DNA of 64,000 nucleotides. Origin: Hyparrhenia diplandra (Eukaryota > Streptophyta > Magnoliopsida > Poales > Poaceae). A model generated the notes under the pieces. It worked only from the letters and a program-made list of their open reading frames with translations. It was not told where the DNA came from and did not search any database. The translations under genes and the position numbers were made by a program. The DNA lies in NCBI GenBank assembly GCA_015847255.1, contig JADLZK010009250.1:124001-188000 (forward strand), read 5' to 3'. Below are positions 36,301-45,229 of this stretch, piece after piece (position 1 is the stretch's first letter; each line of letters opens with the position of its first letter).

Positions 36301-39300
36301 CCAATCACCGCAAGTGTCGCCGAAACTGGTGCTCCCGTCCGGCGCTTGTTGGTTCCGGCTATGTCGTGTACCTCGTGGTCCGTTGATGTAGCCAGTTGAG
36401 GTGGAACGAGAGCTTTCGAGATTGTGACGAGGTTGACGAAGTAGGTGGTTGATGTGGGTGGCATGTACCTCTTGTCGTCGTCGGTGAAGCTCACAAGTCG
36501 AGGCTTGCTGAAGATGGGAGCGCTGGACTCTTGGGCTAGGTAGATCGCCGTACTCCCTGCGTTGGTTGCATTGGGTGCATTGCAGCCCACGGTTTGTTGG
36601 CGTAGTCGTCTTTGGATGTAGATGTCATTGAGGAACCTAGGAGCCAACTGGTTTGGCTCGAGTCGCCCCATTTGTCATAGCCGAGTAGTCGATGGCACGA
36701 TGGTCGTTGGTGTCACCATTGATGGGCAGCTTGAGGCCGCGAAGAAGACACCGTGTGGAGGTGTCCCAGTACTCCCGTGTCGTCTGGGTTGGCATGTAGA
36801 CGAACCCGAGAAGGAGGGGTGCCGCTCTTGTCGAAGTATAGCGGTGTACACGATGTTCTGGCGACGTGGTATGCGATGGTGGCGCCTTTGCTGGATCGGG
36901 AGGTTGGTTGCGATGGTGTTCTCCACCATTGTTGATGCCGGAAGGATGTCCGGCCGGTGTAGCGTGATTGTTGTTTTCGTATGTCGGCCGGTGAGCGACC
37001 GTTTCGGTCGGTGGCACTCGGGGAACGTCGGTGTTCTCATCGTGGCGGCATCCGTTGGGTTGACGTCGTGGCTGCCGGTGTCGAGGTTGGCCGCGAGGGG
37101 GTCGTCGTGGTTCATGCCCTTGTAGTTGTTGTCGATGATGGGCATGGCGAAGACGTAGTTGACGTCAGGGGGTTCGTCATCTAAAGCGTTGGCGTCCTTG
37201 AGGATGACGTCGCCGTTCATGGCGCCCATGGTAGCGTCGCTGTCGTTGATGTTGTTGGCGATGTCGTCGACGGTACCATTGTTGAAGACGCGTCGGTTGG
37301 CGAAGGTGTTGTCGTTGTTGGTTGGCATGGTGATGACGAGGACGTCGGGGGGTGACGTCGTTGGCGCCAATGGGAGGGTCATCATCCGCGCCGGGCGTTC
37401 GCGGAGGGCGTCGTTGACGAGCATGGCGCCTATGGTAGCGTCGTAGGCGTCGATGGTGGCGCCCTTGGGAGGGGCGTCGTTGCCGTTGGAGTCCTTGGTG
37501 GCTGTGTCGTCCAGGATGTCGATTCCAGCGACGTCGATGTTGACGTCAGGTGACGTCGTCTTGTCGTCCATGTTGGCACTTATCCGAGCCATTGTAGTAG
37601 CCGCGAAGACGTTGGTCTAGTTGGGTAGGCTTTTCGTCGAGCAACCGGTGGACGTCTCGTGGTAGCCTCCCCGATCCGATCGATGCGGGTAGCAAAGAAG
37701 CTGGGGCATCCTTGGGGTAGGCGTGCTCGTTGTTGCGGCGTCGATCATCTTGGAGGGGGTGACGTGGCGGCGCTGTGAGCGACGTCGCCGTCGGTGGCGC
37801 CCATGGCGGGAGCGGCGGCGATGGCAGGGATGACGTCGGAGGCGCGTACGTCGAGCAGGTTGGTGTACTTATCTGATGATGAGGCTGAATTTGCCTCCAT
37901 GGCTGCGATGTACTCATCGATGATCCTGTTGACGTTCGCCGTGATGGATTGTCCCAGAGTACAGGCCATTGGATCGTGTGGTCTCCGGATACTACCGTCC
38001 GATTCCGGCTAGATTGGGCCGGAATTGACACCTGATTGCTGATCGTCGGCGGTGAGGACGGCGATGGAGGCGACGATCGGCGGCGTGATGACGTAGGCTG
38101 ATGAAGAACGGCGAGGAAGAAGATGTTGAAGATGACGTGTAGCAGACCCGGGTGATGACGCGAGAGAGGCGAGGGAGGAGGTGGCGGCGTGTGGCGGCGG
38201 GCTGCCGCGCCGCGGGCGGGCGGCGTGCGTGGCGTGGCGGGCGAGGGAGGGGCGGCGCTGGTGGTGGCGGCGCACGTGCGCTAGGGTTAGGGAGAGAGAG
38301 ATTTGGAGAGACAAGAGCTGTTTGGGAATTACCCCTTTAATTTTTTTCTTGATTAAAATCCAAACGATTATAGCTCCCTTGTATTTATAGTCCAGGGAAG
38401 ACTTGCACGCTAAGCGATCTCTAGGAGGTTTCCTTATAGATTGGAATACCTCTCTCACAAGCAACCTATTTATTTCCTATTTTATTCCTATCTTTATTCC
38501 CTAAATATCTATTACTTAATGACGAAGCCGATGACGACGATGGCGCGACGGCGGCGGCGGCCGACCACAGAGCCTGGCCTTGCCCATGCGCAAGACGCAT
38601 GAGCCCCTGTTGGGCTGTTGACGTTCCCCCTTTGGGGCCCATTGATTTTGGTTCATGACATTCATAGGTCTCATTTTGGCAAATTTCGAGTGCAAGAGAA
38701 CCAACTTATCATTTTGGTCTATGTAGCACTCTTTCTTTCCGTCAGTCCAATCATATGCAACACAATGACAACGTCGCATGAAGTCGATGCAACCATGCGG
38801 CGCCAGATCAGGTGATTAGTCCCCACCTCGGCGACTCTAGAAGGCGCGACAGGATGTCTTTGCCTATATAATGCGGCTCGATCACCGGTGCTCCATAACC
38901 TTTGCATGGTTGACTAGACGGTAATGATCAACAACGAAATTCAGAATTTTGAATTCGAAATATTCGGAACTAAAAGTAGAAAAGTTAAAAACGGTCGAAC
39001 TCGGTCGAAAAACTCCTCGACTGTTTTCTACTTTTACATTTGAAAATCAAAAACGAAAAAAAGTCGGACAAGAAAATACGAATTCGATTGGATTAAAAAA
39101 AACGATGCGGTTCGGTTCGAATATTTCCGTTTTCAACCTTAGTAGCCGTTGTCGTAGCTGCATTTGCAGCTCTCAAGATGTGCTGTCACAGCCGCCGTCT
39201 AAGCCACCGCTCCCAAATATATCGCCACAACCATCGTTTTTTTTTTAGATTACACAGTACAATGCAGACGCTCAACACGCACGTACACTCACCCCTATGA

Positions 39301-40632
39301 ACACACGTATGCAAACCCTACCCCTATGAGCATCTTCGAAGGACCGAGCCGGCAAATCTTGAAGTTCACGAAGTCACCATAGGCGCCTCGCTATCGACGG
39401 GGGACGCCGCCTACCACTTAATGCATAGCGCCGGAAAATCCTGGAATAAATCCAGAGTAAAGTCTCGAACCTAGGATTTAAACCCTGGGTGGAAGCCCCC
39501 AACCAATGGCCATCGTTGACGCCACTACTCTTCAGATGCATTGCCACCCCTCTTGATTAATGGCACCAAATTGCAGAGTCTAAGCTGCTAGTCAAATTAA
39601 GTTTCGTGGAATTGGAAAGAGCAGTAGATTGCCATTTTCCTTTTGTACAAATGAAACATTAGCTCATATTCAAGTTTCACACTCGTACAAACATTAGCTC
39701 ATTCAAGTTTCACACTAGCGCTAGCAACTAATTAAGAGTCTGATCACGTATTTTAAAGTGTTTTCCCTGCAGGCTGGTGCTACGAGAAGGGGGAGCTCCT
39801 ACTTATCTACGAGTACATGCCCAACGGCAGCCTTGACCATCACTTGTTTCCCAGTGAACAACCCGGACGCATCCTCGGATGGACTACCCGCTACGGCATC
39901 ATTGTGGATGTAGCTGCGGGGCTCCACTACGTCCACCACGAGCATGAGCACATGGTGCTTCACCGTGACATCAAAGCCAGCAACATCATGCTCGACTCCA
40001 CCTTCCACGGCCGCCTCGGCGATTTCGGCCTCGCGCGCATCGTGGGTCTCAACAAGAACTCCTACACTGACCTCGGTGTCGCCGGCACATGGGGTTTCAT
40101 CGCGCCAGAGTACTCGGTGAGCGGCAAGTCAACCCGCAAGACCGACATGTATGCGTTCGGAGTGCTCACCCTTGAGATGGTCACCGGGAGGCGAGCTCTC
40201 AGCGCCTTCCAAGACACGTTCCAGGTGCTCACTGACTGGGTCTGGAGACTTCACCGGGAAGGAAGACTGCTAGAAGCAGTTGACAAAAATGTCGTCTCCA
40301 TGGAAGGGTATGACCCAGATGGCGCAGCCAGGTTGCTGCTCCTGGGGTTAGCATGCACCAACCCCAACCCGGTGGATCGTCCTAGCATGGCCGAGGTGGC
40401 GCAGGTCGTCGCCAAATCGGTGCCAGCGCCCAACGTGCCACTTGAAAAGCCAACGTTTGTGTGGCCACCGGAAGAGGGGATTTCTTACAGCACCTTGGAT
40501 GACACCACGGAGATGAGTGATGATCTCCATGAGAGTCATTGGGAGGAGACATCAAGTAGTGATGCACTGGCTGCAAGCGCAATCATCAGGCGCAAGGCAC
40601 GGGCTCAGTCGGTTGAGTTGTACTGCCTGTGA
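30349..40632 (+). CDS. L-type lectin receptor-like kinase (LecRK), two exons, about 718 aa, frame broken at the membrane segment
   Basis: LecRKs are plasma-membrane kinases with an extracellular legume-lectin domain, acting in defence and development. Exon 1 is 30349-31643 and exon 2 is 39773-40632, joined in a glycine codon across an 8.1-kb GT-AG intron. I chose the ATG at 30349 because a signal peptide (MPCLRILLLVPLLLCSG) follows. The lectin domain runs to about residue 280 and includes AFVGLLAWTGVSSELHYSV. The membrane helix is near residues 305-330, followed by SETLRRLPGMPREFKHATM. Kinase motifs: glycine loop LGRGGFGAVY, lysine in VAVKKF, HRDIKASNIMLD, DFGLARI, and GTWGFIAPEY. The frame stops at 31264 (TAG) and resumes one register later at about 31272. 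This needs two missing bases or one extra and lies in a T/G homopolymer. Assembly error is likely; a true break would separate receptor from kinase. Confidence 0.9.
31644..32985. other. Lectin kinase intron, 5' part, nothing recognised
   Basis: AT-rich intron sequence after the donor at 31644. No coding match, terminal repeats or RNA gene was seen before the solo LTR. Confidence 0.5.
32986..34131 (+). mobile_element. Solo LTR (1146 bp) in the lectin kinase intron
   Basis: The sequence starts TGTTGGGGGCCACC and ends CAGAACACCGACA, flanked on both sides by the 5-bp duplication ATAAG (32981-32985 and 34132-34136). Inside are a TATA box (GCTATAAAAGGGAATAGCCC, about 33700) and a GC-rich promoter-like part. 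There is no internal region or second LTR, so it is a solo LTR left by recombination of a retrotransposon, probably Gypsy-type. Confidence 0.88.
34332..34807. mobile_element. Imperfect fold-back element in the lectin kinase intron
   Basis: The ends TTGAGTGACATTGCTCCAAA and (inverted) GTTTGGACCAGTGTTGCTTAA are related. Inner arms also pair: GTCAAAAAATACCCTTA with ATAAGGGTATTTTTGAC, and ATCTTCATTTAATTA with AACTAAATGAAGAT. It is non-coding and AT-rich. The target duplication is unclear. Confidence 0.6.
35208..38660 (-). mobile_element. Short LTR retrotransposon (3.45 kb), nested in the hAT element
   Basis: Two direct LTRs, 35208-35866 and 37996-38660, flank a 2.1-kb interior. The LTRs run TGTCGATTCC to TTCATGACA, and the flanks TTCGT and TTCAT are a 5-bp duplication with one mismatch. 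A purine tract (minus strand GGGAAAGGGGGGAGAGA) abuts the left LTR, so transcription is on the minus strand. Each LTR has a TATA box (minus strand GACTATAAATA). No protease, reverse transcriptase or integrase is visible, so it depends on another element. Confidence 0.85.
36675..37592 (-). CDS. Unrecognised 305-aa open frame inside the short LTR retrotransposon
   Basis: The frame fills part of the retrotransposon interior on its sense (minus) strand. The product is rich in Asp, Ala, Asn, Thr and Met, with loosely repeated blocks such as DATMGAMNGDVILKDANA and YDATIGAMLVNDALRE. I recognise no gag, protease, reverse transcriptase or other domain. A neighbouring minus-strand frame (38031-37546) contains MACTLGQSITANVNRIIDEY and could be the start of the same degenerate polyprotein. 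It may be a diverged gag or not translated at all. Confidence 0.25.
   Translation of the reverse strand: MARISANMDDKTTSPDVNIDVAGIDILDDTATKDSNGNDAPPKGATIDAYDATIGAMLVNDALRERPARMMTLPLAPTTSPPDVLVITMPTNNDNTFANRRVFNNGTVDDIANNINDSDATMGAMNGDVILKDANALDDEPPDVNYVFAMPIIDNNYKGMNHDDPLAANLDTGSHDVNPTDAATMRTPTFPECHRPKRSLTGRHTKTTITLHRPDILPASTMVENTIATNLPIQQRRHHRIPRRQNIVYTAILRQERHPSFSGSSTCQPRRHGSTGTPPHGVFFAASSCPSMVTPTTIVPSTTRL
39237..39509 (-). mobile_element. SINE-like retroposon, minus strand
   Basis: A T tract (a poly-A tail on the minus strand) begins the element at 39237. The other end carries a tRNA-like B-box (minus strand GGGTTTAAATCC, near 39475). Copies of CCATCGTT flank it (39231-39238 and 39510-39517), fitting a target duplication that overlaps the T tract. 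The body resembles dispersed repeats common in grasses. Confidence 0.5.
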
Positions 40633-40785
40633 TTGTGCCAAAGAGTCTGCCACTACATGACCATCATTGGCGTAATTGGCAGAGATAGGGATGGCTTATC
40701 ACTGCTTGGTTGGTGACCCGACAGTACTCACAACACTGTTGGGTCAAAGAATCATCCAGCATTGATATGTCCGGCTACCATTGCT

Positions 40786-40877
40786 GAGTTTGTTATATCA
40801 TAGATTGTATCAGACGGTGATATATTGAGCATGCATCATCTTATATGGTATATTTCAATCTATGATCTAACAAACTC
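40786..40877. other. 22-bp inverted repeat downstream of the lectin kinase
   Basis: GAGTTTGTTATATCATAGAT at 40786 pairs with ATCTATGATCTAACAAACTC ending at 40877, with one mismatch and a 48-bp loop. It sits 150 bp after the stop, in the likely 3' UTR. It could be a tiny MITE or a structural element of the transcript. Confidence 0.55.
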
Positions 40878-41268
40878 TGGGGTACAATCTTTTGAAACTT
40901 CATTTTACCTCAAGGTTCAATTGTATGTCTATCTCTAGCCTCTATTTTTATCATTCTATTTGTTGACATATACATTTAGTGACATACAGCCTTTGATGTG
41001 TCTATGTGTCTAATGCATTATATTAACTACCATGCGCCTAGCCTTCTGCCATTCCATTACCAGAATGGACTCTTTTTGCTCTAGATAGACAAATTTTGCC
41101 AAGTGTAAATTACCAAACCGTTGAAAATGCTCTTAATATTCTTATTGTTTAGTAGCCTATACAATATTCATATCAGAACAGAGCGCCTGGGAACAGAGAG
41201 GAGGCAGCAGATCAGATCAAAGCCCCTAGGAACAGCAGAGTGCACGCCTCAAAGAGTTGGAAAACTAG

Positions 41269-41457
41269 GGTCCTGTTTGGTTCCTAGGGACTAAACTTTT
41301 TTTAGTCCTAGGGACTAATAAAAAAGTCCCTCCAAGAGAGTCTTTAGGGACTACTGGAGGAAAAGTCTCAAAAAAATCCCTCCCTGTTTGGTTGAGTAGA
41401 GACTAAAAGGGATTTTTTTGACCCAAAGACTAGAAAGTCCCTAAACCAAACAGAACC
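41269..41457. mobile_element. MITE downstream of the lectin kinase
   Basis: The ends are inverted repeats, GGTCCTGTTTGGTTCCTAGG and, at the right, AGTCCCTAAACCAAACAGAACC (read inverted). A TAG trinucleotide lies on both sides. It is 189 bp, and GGGACTAAAA-type sequence repeats inside. Three-base duplications are typical of PIF/Harbinger-type MITEs. Confidence 0.7.
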
Positions 41458-41788
41458 TAGAGGCAGGAGGGGAAGTAGAGGCGGGGGGAAAATACTCGAC
41501 GGAGGCAGAGTGCGACGATCTTTGGAGCGGCTCCACGGCAGGTGCAGCCGTGCCGAGATGCAGGGGGCACCTTGCTGCGGCAGGTGCGGCCGGCCGGTGG
41601 ACTCGAGCAGTGGAGCAGCCAAATCGCCTTCCCATATGGACTTGAAATCACCTATATGCAAAGACAAATTAATTTGGAGGAGAAAATCACGTATACCAAG
41701 GGCAATGCATGATAAGGTGAAGTGGGGACGGCAGAATTCTCCGATGCAACAGCTAACTGAAACAAGCAAGCTTGAATATCGATCAGCA

Positions 41789-42081
41789 TAGTGGCAGAGC
41801 CAGAAATTATTCATAAGGGGCGAGCAAATCCAATTTGTAAAAAAATAAGCACAACGAAGTTACGTTAGATTTTTTCATGGTGACTATTAATTCTAATGTG
41901 CTTCGTAATATTATCTAATCGTGTTTTATATGATATAATTATCTAGAAGATATTAAAAGGTATATGTGATAAGAATTTTGCTATATTCCCGATCTTAATA
42001 TAAATAAAAATCATGGACTTATACTAGTAAAAAAATTCTTAAAAATGTTGGGGGGGATGGCCCCCTTGGCTCCGCCAGTGC
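41789..42081. mobile_element. Small hAT-like MITE
   Basis: The ends AGTGGCAGAGCCAG and CTTGGCTCCGCCAGT are inverted repeats resembling those of the hAT element at 23380-25707 (CAGTGGCGAAGC). ATCAGCA occurs directly on both sides (41782-41788, 42082-42088). The interior is AT-rich and non-coding, with a run of G near 42048. Confidence 0.6.
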
Positions 42082-42218
42082 ATCAGCACATGAATGAACT
42101 TTCGCCCACCATGAGAAGGAAGCAACCCCTCATTGAGAGATAAGCCTAGTGTTGATCTATGTATCTAGTTAACTGCTTGGCTAGTTACTGTTTACTGTCA
42201 AGCTGTTTTCAACCTTCT

Positions 42219-42945
42219 AGAGCAACTCCAACAGTTTTACAAAAATGAGTTGGCAATTGTGGTTGTTTGAAAAGTCTCAAAATAGAATGGCAAGCCAAAA
42301 AGTAGGTCATCTCCAAGAGTTATGCAAATTAGACTTGGCAAACACATTAGGTGGGCCCTTCTTTTATCTATGGTTGACTCTGATCGCGCGAGGCTCCGCT
42401 TGCGTATCACGGCCGTCGGGGACGCCGGACGCAGAACGCCACCACCGGGACGCCTCCAGGACAGCGCCCAAGATCTTCCCTCGCCCGGCTGAAGATCGCC
42501 GTGGACGGGCGACGGCAGCGCAGCCAGCCGGGCAGCACACATATGTACGGCACCGCGGCCATGGCGTGACTGCGGTGATCCTATCCCCGGTCTAGCCCCG
42601 ATAGATTCAATTCGCGGCGGGGGGGTAGGGCTGCAGGCTACAACGGCGGCGACCAACATCCCGGCATCGGCGGGCTCGCGGAGCGGTGAAGAAGAAACCG
42701 CGGGGAGGAGGTGCTGCTCGCGCCCGCGCGGTGAAGGTTCAGGAACCGCGCGCGGGGGGGTTTCACGCCGCGGGAGGGAATTGCAAAGTGTGATCGGCTT
42801 GGTAGATTTGGGAGTCCAGGGGAGGATTTTACAAAGTTTCGCAAATATGCAAAGTGGTTTGCAAAACTGTTGGAGAGCTCTTTTCAACATATTTTGCAAA
42901 ATTCAAGAATGCAAACTCAGTTTGCAAAACTGTTGGAGTTGCTCT
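42219..42945. mobile_element. DNA transposon with perfect 20-bp inverted ends and a GC-rich insert
   Basis: The ends are AGAGCAACTCCAACAGTTTT and its exact reverse complement. Further inside, GCAAAACTGTTGGAGAGCTC is another copy of the end. The middle (about 42380-42780) is sharply GC-rich with open frames on both strands, unlike the AT-rich arms. This suggests captured genic DNA. No known protein domain is seen. Confidence 0.7.
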
Positions 42946-43263
42946 TATCTTGGCCTAAGGATAAGTAGCAAAAGAGACGTCACTGAAGATGCTGTATGAA
43001 AAAAAATAAGTTAACGATTTGTAGACTATCTTATTCAGAACAAAGAATATGCACATTTGATGTGGTTTCATGTACTGGACAGAATTACACAAGTCGCACT
43101 TAGTTGTCTAATTTACATGGTTATCATCTGTCTGATATAGCAAATAAAATGCACTATCTATCATCAAATATCTACAATAAACCCACTGCAGCAGACATGT
43201 TTGACCCCACTTAACATTGATTTGATACAGTCAGCTCAAACCATCTAGATTGTGTGAACTGGG

Positions 43264-43425
43264 TTACCATAATTATTGGTAGCTAATTATACATTCTTAC
43301 CATTAATTCCTCCATTTACAGATTCTCTGAGTTACAGTAATTATTGGTAGCAAATTATATATTTCTACCACTAATCCTTTCATTTCTAGATTCCTTGAGT
43401 TACAGTAATTATTGGTAGCTAATTA
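43264..43425. repeat. 68-bp tandem repeat (about 2.4 copies)
   Basis: AATTATTGGTAGC recurs at 43271, 43339 and 43407, within a unit including AGTTACAGTAATTATTGG. It is AT-rich and non-coding. Confidence 0.8.
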
Positions 43426-43449
43426 ATTGCCCACTCGGGTCCATCTTAA

Positions 43450-43720
43450 TTAATCACACTTTTGCAAATCACCCCTTCCGTAGCGGGTGCGGGACGCGAC
43501 CGGCATCTTTGCGGGTGCGGGCGTGCGGCCGCTCAGAGACTCCGACCGGAGGAAGACACGGGCAGACTGTGGCCAACTCCACGCGATCCTCTCCCACCGG
43601 TTGCAGCGACGACTCCACTGTGGATGCACTGCCACCAGCCTCGCGTAATCCCCTCCCACCGGTGGCGGCGGCGACATTACTATTGACACACACAAACCCT
43701 ACAGGAGTTCTTTTAAAAAA
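43450..43720. other. GC-rich island, no gene recognised
   Basis: A GC-rich block stands out in AT-rich surroundings and contains a loosely repeated CCTCCCACCGGTGGC. Open frames occur on both strands without recognisable domains. It may be a captured gene fragment. Confidence 0.3.
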
Positions 43721-44143
43721 ATAAGAAGAAAATATTCATCTAACTCTAGTATTTGAATCGTAAACCCTAACTATATTGCTGAAAACATTATTTAATATTA
43801 ATGAAGTTACCTTCTTAGCCTTAATTGAAAAATAGAACTATTAAAACGGAAGTACCGTTCAATCCTGACCCTTCACTTTTGCATGCGATGGAAGGTGTTT
43901 TGACACATATGGCCCACCGACTAACACAACAATTGCCTCCCGTCGCCATGATGCAGGCCCCTGGATGGATGCAAGCTCGAGACCTCTCGACATGATACCA
44001 TAGGATTCAACTAATGAGCTACATTCACCGACCATTTCAATCCAAACAAATAAACTGGTAGGGAAATGTTGGCAGTTCATTTATACTTCAACAATATTGA
44101 AGTCTCTGTTTAATGATCCTCTTCATAATTATATCCTAGACCT

Positions 44144-44296
44144 AGAGGACTGGGCTAGCCCAGATGGTTAGCTTCCCAGTGTGGAAGCAACCGCTCGTGG
44201 GTTCGATCCCCATCGGGGATGGACTTATGCGCCTCATTTTCTTCTTAATACAAAGCCATCTAATTCCTCCTAGGTTGGGTCTCGTTTTTTTAATAT
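44144..44296 (+). mobile_element. tRNA-derived SINE with perfect 15-bp target duplication
   Basis: The 5' part carries RNA polymerase III boxes: A box GGCTAGCCCAGATGG and B box GTGGGTTCGATCCCC. A tRNA-unrelated part follows, ending in a T-rich tail (CGTTTTTTTAATA). The 15-bp sequence ATTATATCCTAGACC stands directly on each side (44129-44143 and 44297-44311). The T-rich tail recalls the p-SINE families of Oryza. The intact duplication suggests a fairly recent insertion. Confidence 0.9.
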
Positions 44297-44311
44297 ATTA
44301 TATCCTAGACC

Positions 44312-45102
44312 AATAAAATTTAACCCTTACTGCCCTCCCCTCTCTCTCCCCTACCTCACTCAACCTTCCCACCATGACCCCCCACGTCCCACCTCTATCC
44401 ACACTATCTTGCTCATTCCAACTCAACACTATGTGCCCTCACCACATCTAACTTTCACTATCGTTGTGACCCGTTCTCAGCTCACACGATGGGCGAACCA
44501 TCCAAAAAGGTTGTCTTCATGCTTGCCTAGGGGGGTGATTGGCTTGAGTATCTTCCCCTCTCCACCCTAGTGATATAGTGCATTAGGATGTGGCGCGACG
44601 AATTGAACAACTGGCCCAACAAAGGGGAGATACAGTTGGCCACAAAGAGGTCGCCACTAGATGTTGCAATCTTTCTATCACACTTTGCAAAATTTCATTT
44701 TAGGGTTGTGAATAGTTTTCACTAAATAAACATAATGATTTTGTCATTTTTCTAAAAATTTTCAAGACTTCATTAGCGTTTTAGCAAGTTAAACTCTAAA
44801 AAAATTGTCATTTTCTAAAAGTTTAGTTACAATTAATTTGATTTGTTTGTTGCATCCATGTCTCTTGCATTTACTTCTTCTGAATGAAAAATAATTCAAT
44901 AAATGCGATCTAGGTGTGCTTGGATAGAATCCGGTGTGGGTTCGGTGTACTCAGCCTTCCTGTCCCCCCCCCCCCCCGGATGTTGGAGTTGACGAGGAGT
45001 CATTCGAAGATAGTGCCTTCGACCCTAACAATGTTTACTATGCTGGTGCTGCCCCATTTAACCTTCCTGTGAAGATGGCGTCCATTTTTGTTGGAAGATT
45101 AT
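44312..45102. other. Intergenic, no gene seen
   Basis: CT-rich, then AT-rich sequence with a C homopolymer at about 44964-44979. Short open frames have no recognisable product. Confidence 0.4.
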
Positions 45103-45229
45103 TTAGATTCTTTTTAGACCCACGGGTCATTTTGTAGTATAGATTCAATATATGATAAACCTTGATAGATTCTTTTTTAGACCCACGGGTCATTTTGTAG
45201 TATAGATTCAATATATAATAAACCTTGAT
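45103..45229. repeat. 63-bp tandem repeat (two copies)
   Basis: The unit ACCCACGGGTCATTTTGTAG with its AT-rich continuation occurs twice, 63 bp apart, nearly identical. Confidence 0.85.

Larger units (their letters stand above)
35034..39141. mobile_element. hAT-type non-autonomous element, split by an LTR retrotransposon
   Basis: The inverted ends are TAAGGATGAAAACGG and CCGTTTTCAACCTTA, flanked by a perfect 8-bp duplication GTAGCCGT (35026-35033 and 39142-39149). Removing the nested retrotransposon leaves about 650 bp of the AT-rich AACGGTCGAAC type seen in grass hAT MITEs. No transposase is encoded. Confidence 0.85.

Noticed and set aside
35848..36399. Plus-strand open frames over the short LTR retrotransposon as host genes
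   Set aside because: They are antisense to the element defined by its LTRs and purine tract, and have no recognisable product.
42237..42899. A 220-aa minus-strand open frame as a gene
   Set aside because: It lies wholly inside a transposon with perfect inverted ends, runs through both arms and has no known domain.
44144..44220. Possible functional tRNA gene
   Set aside because: The A and B boxes are present, but the cloverleaf is not convincing. The unit continues into a T-tailed body with a 15-bp target duplication, which fits a SINE.
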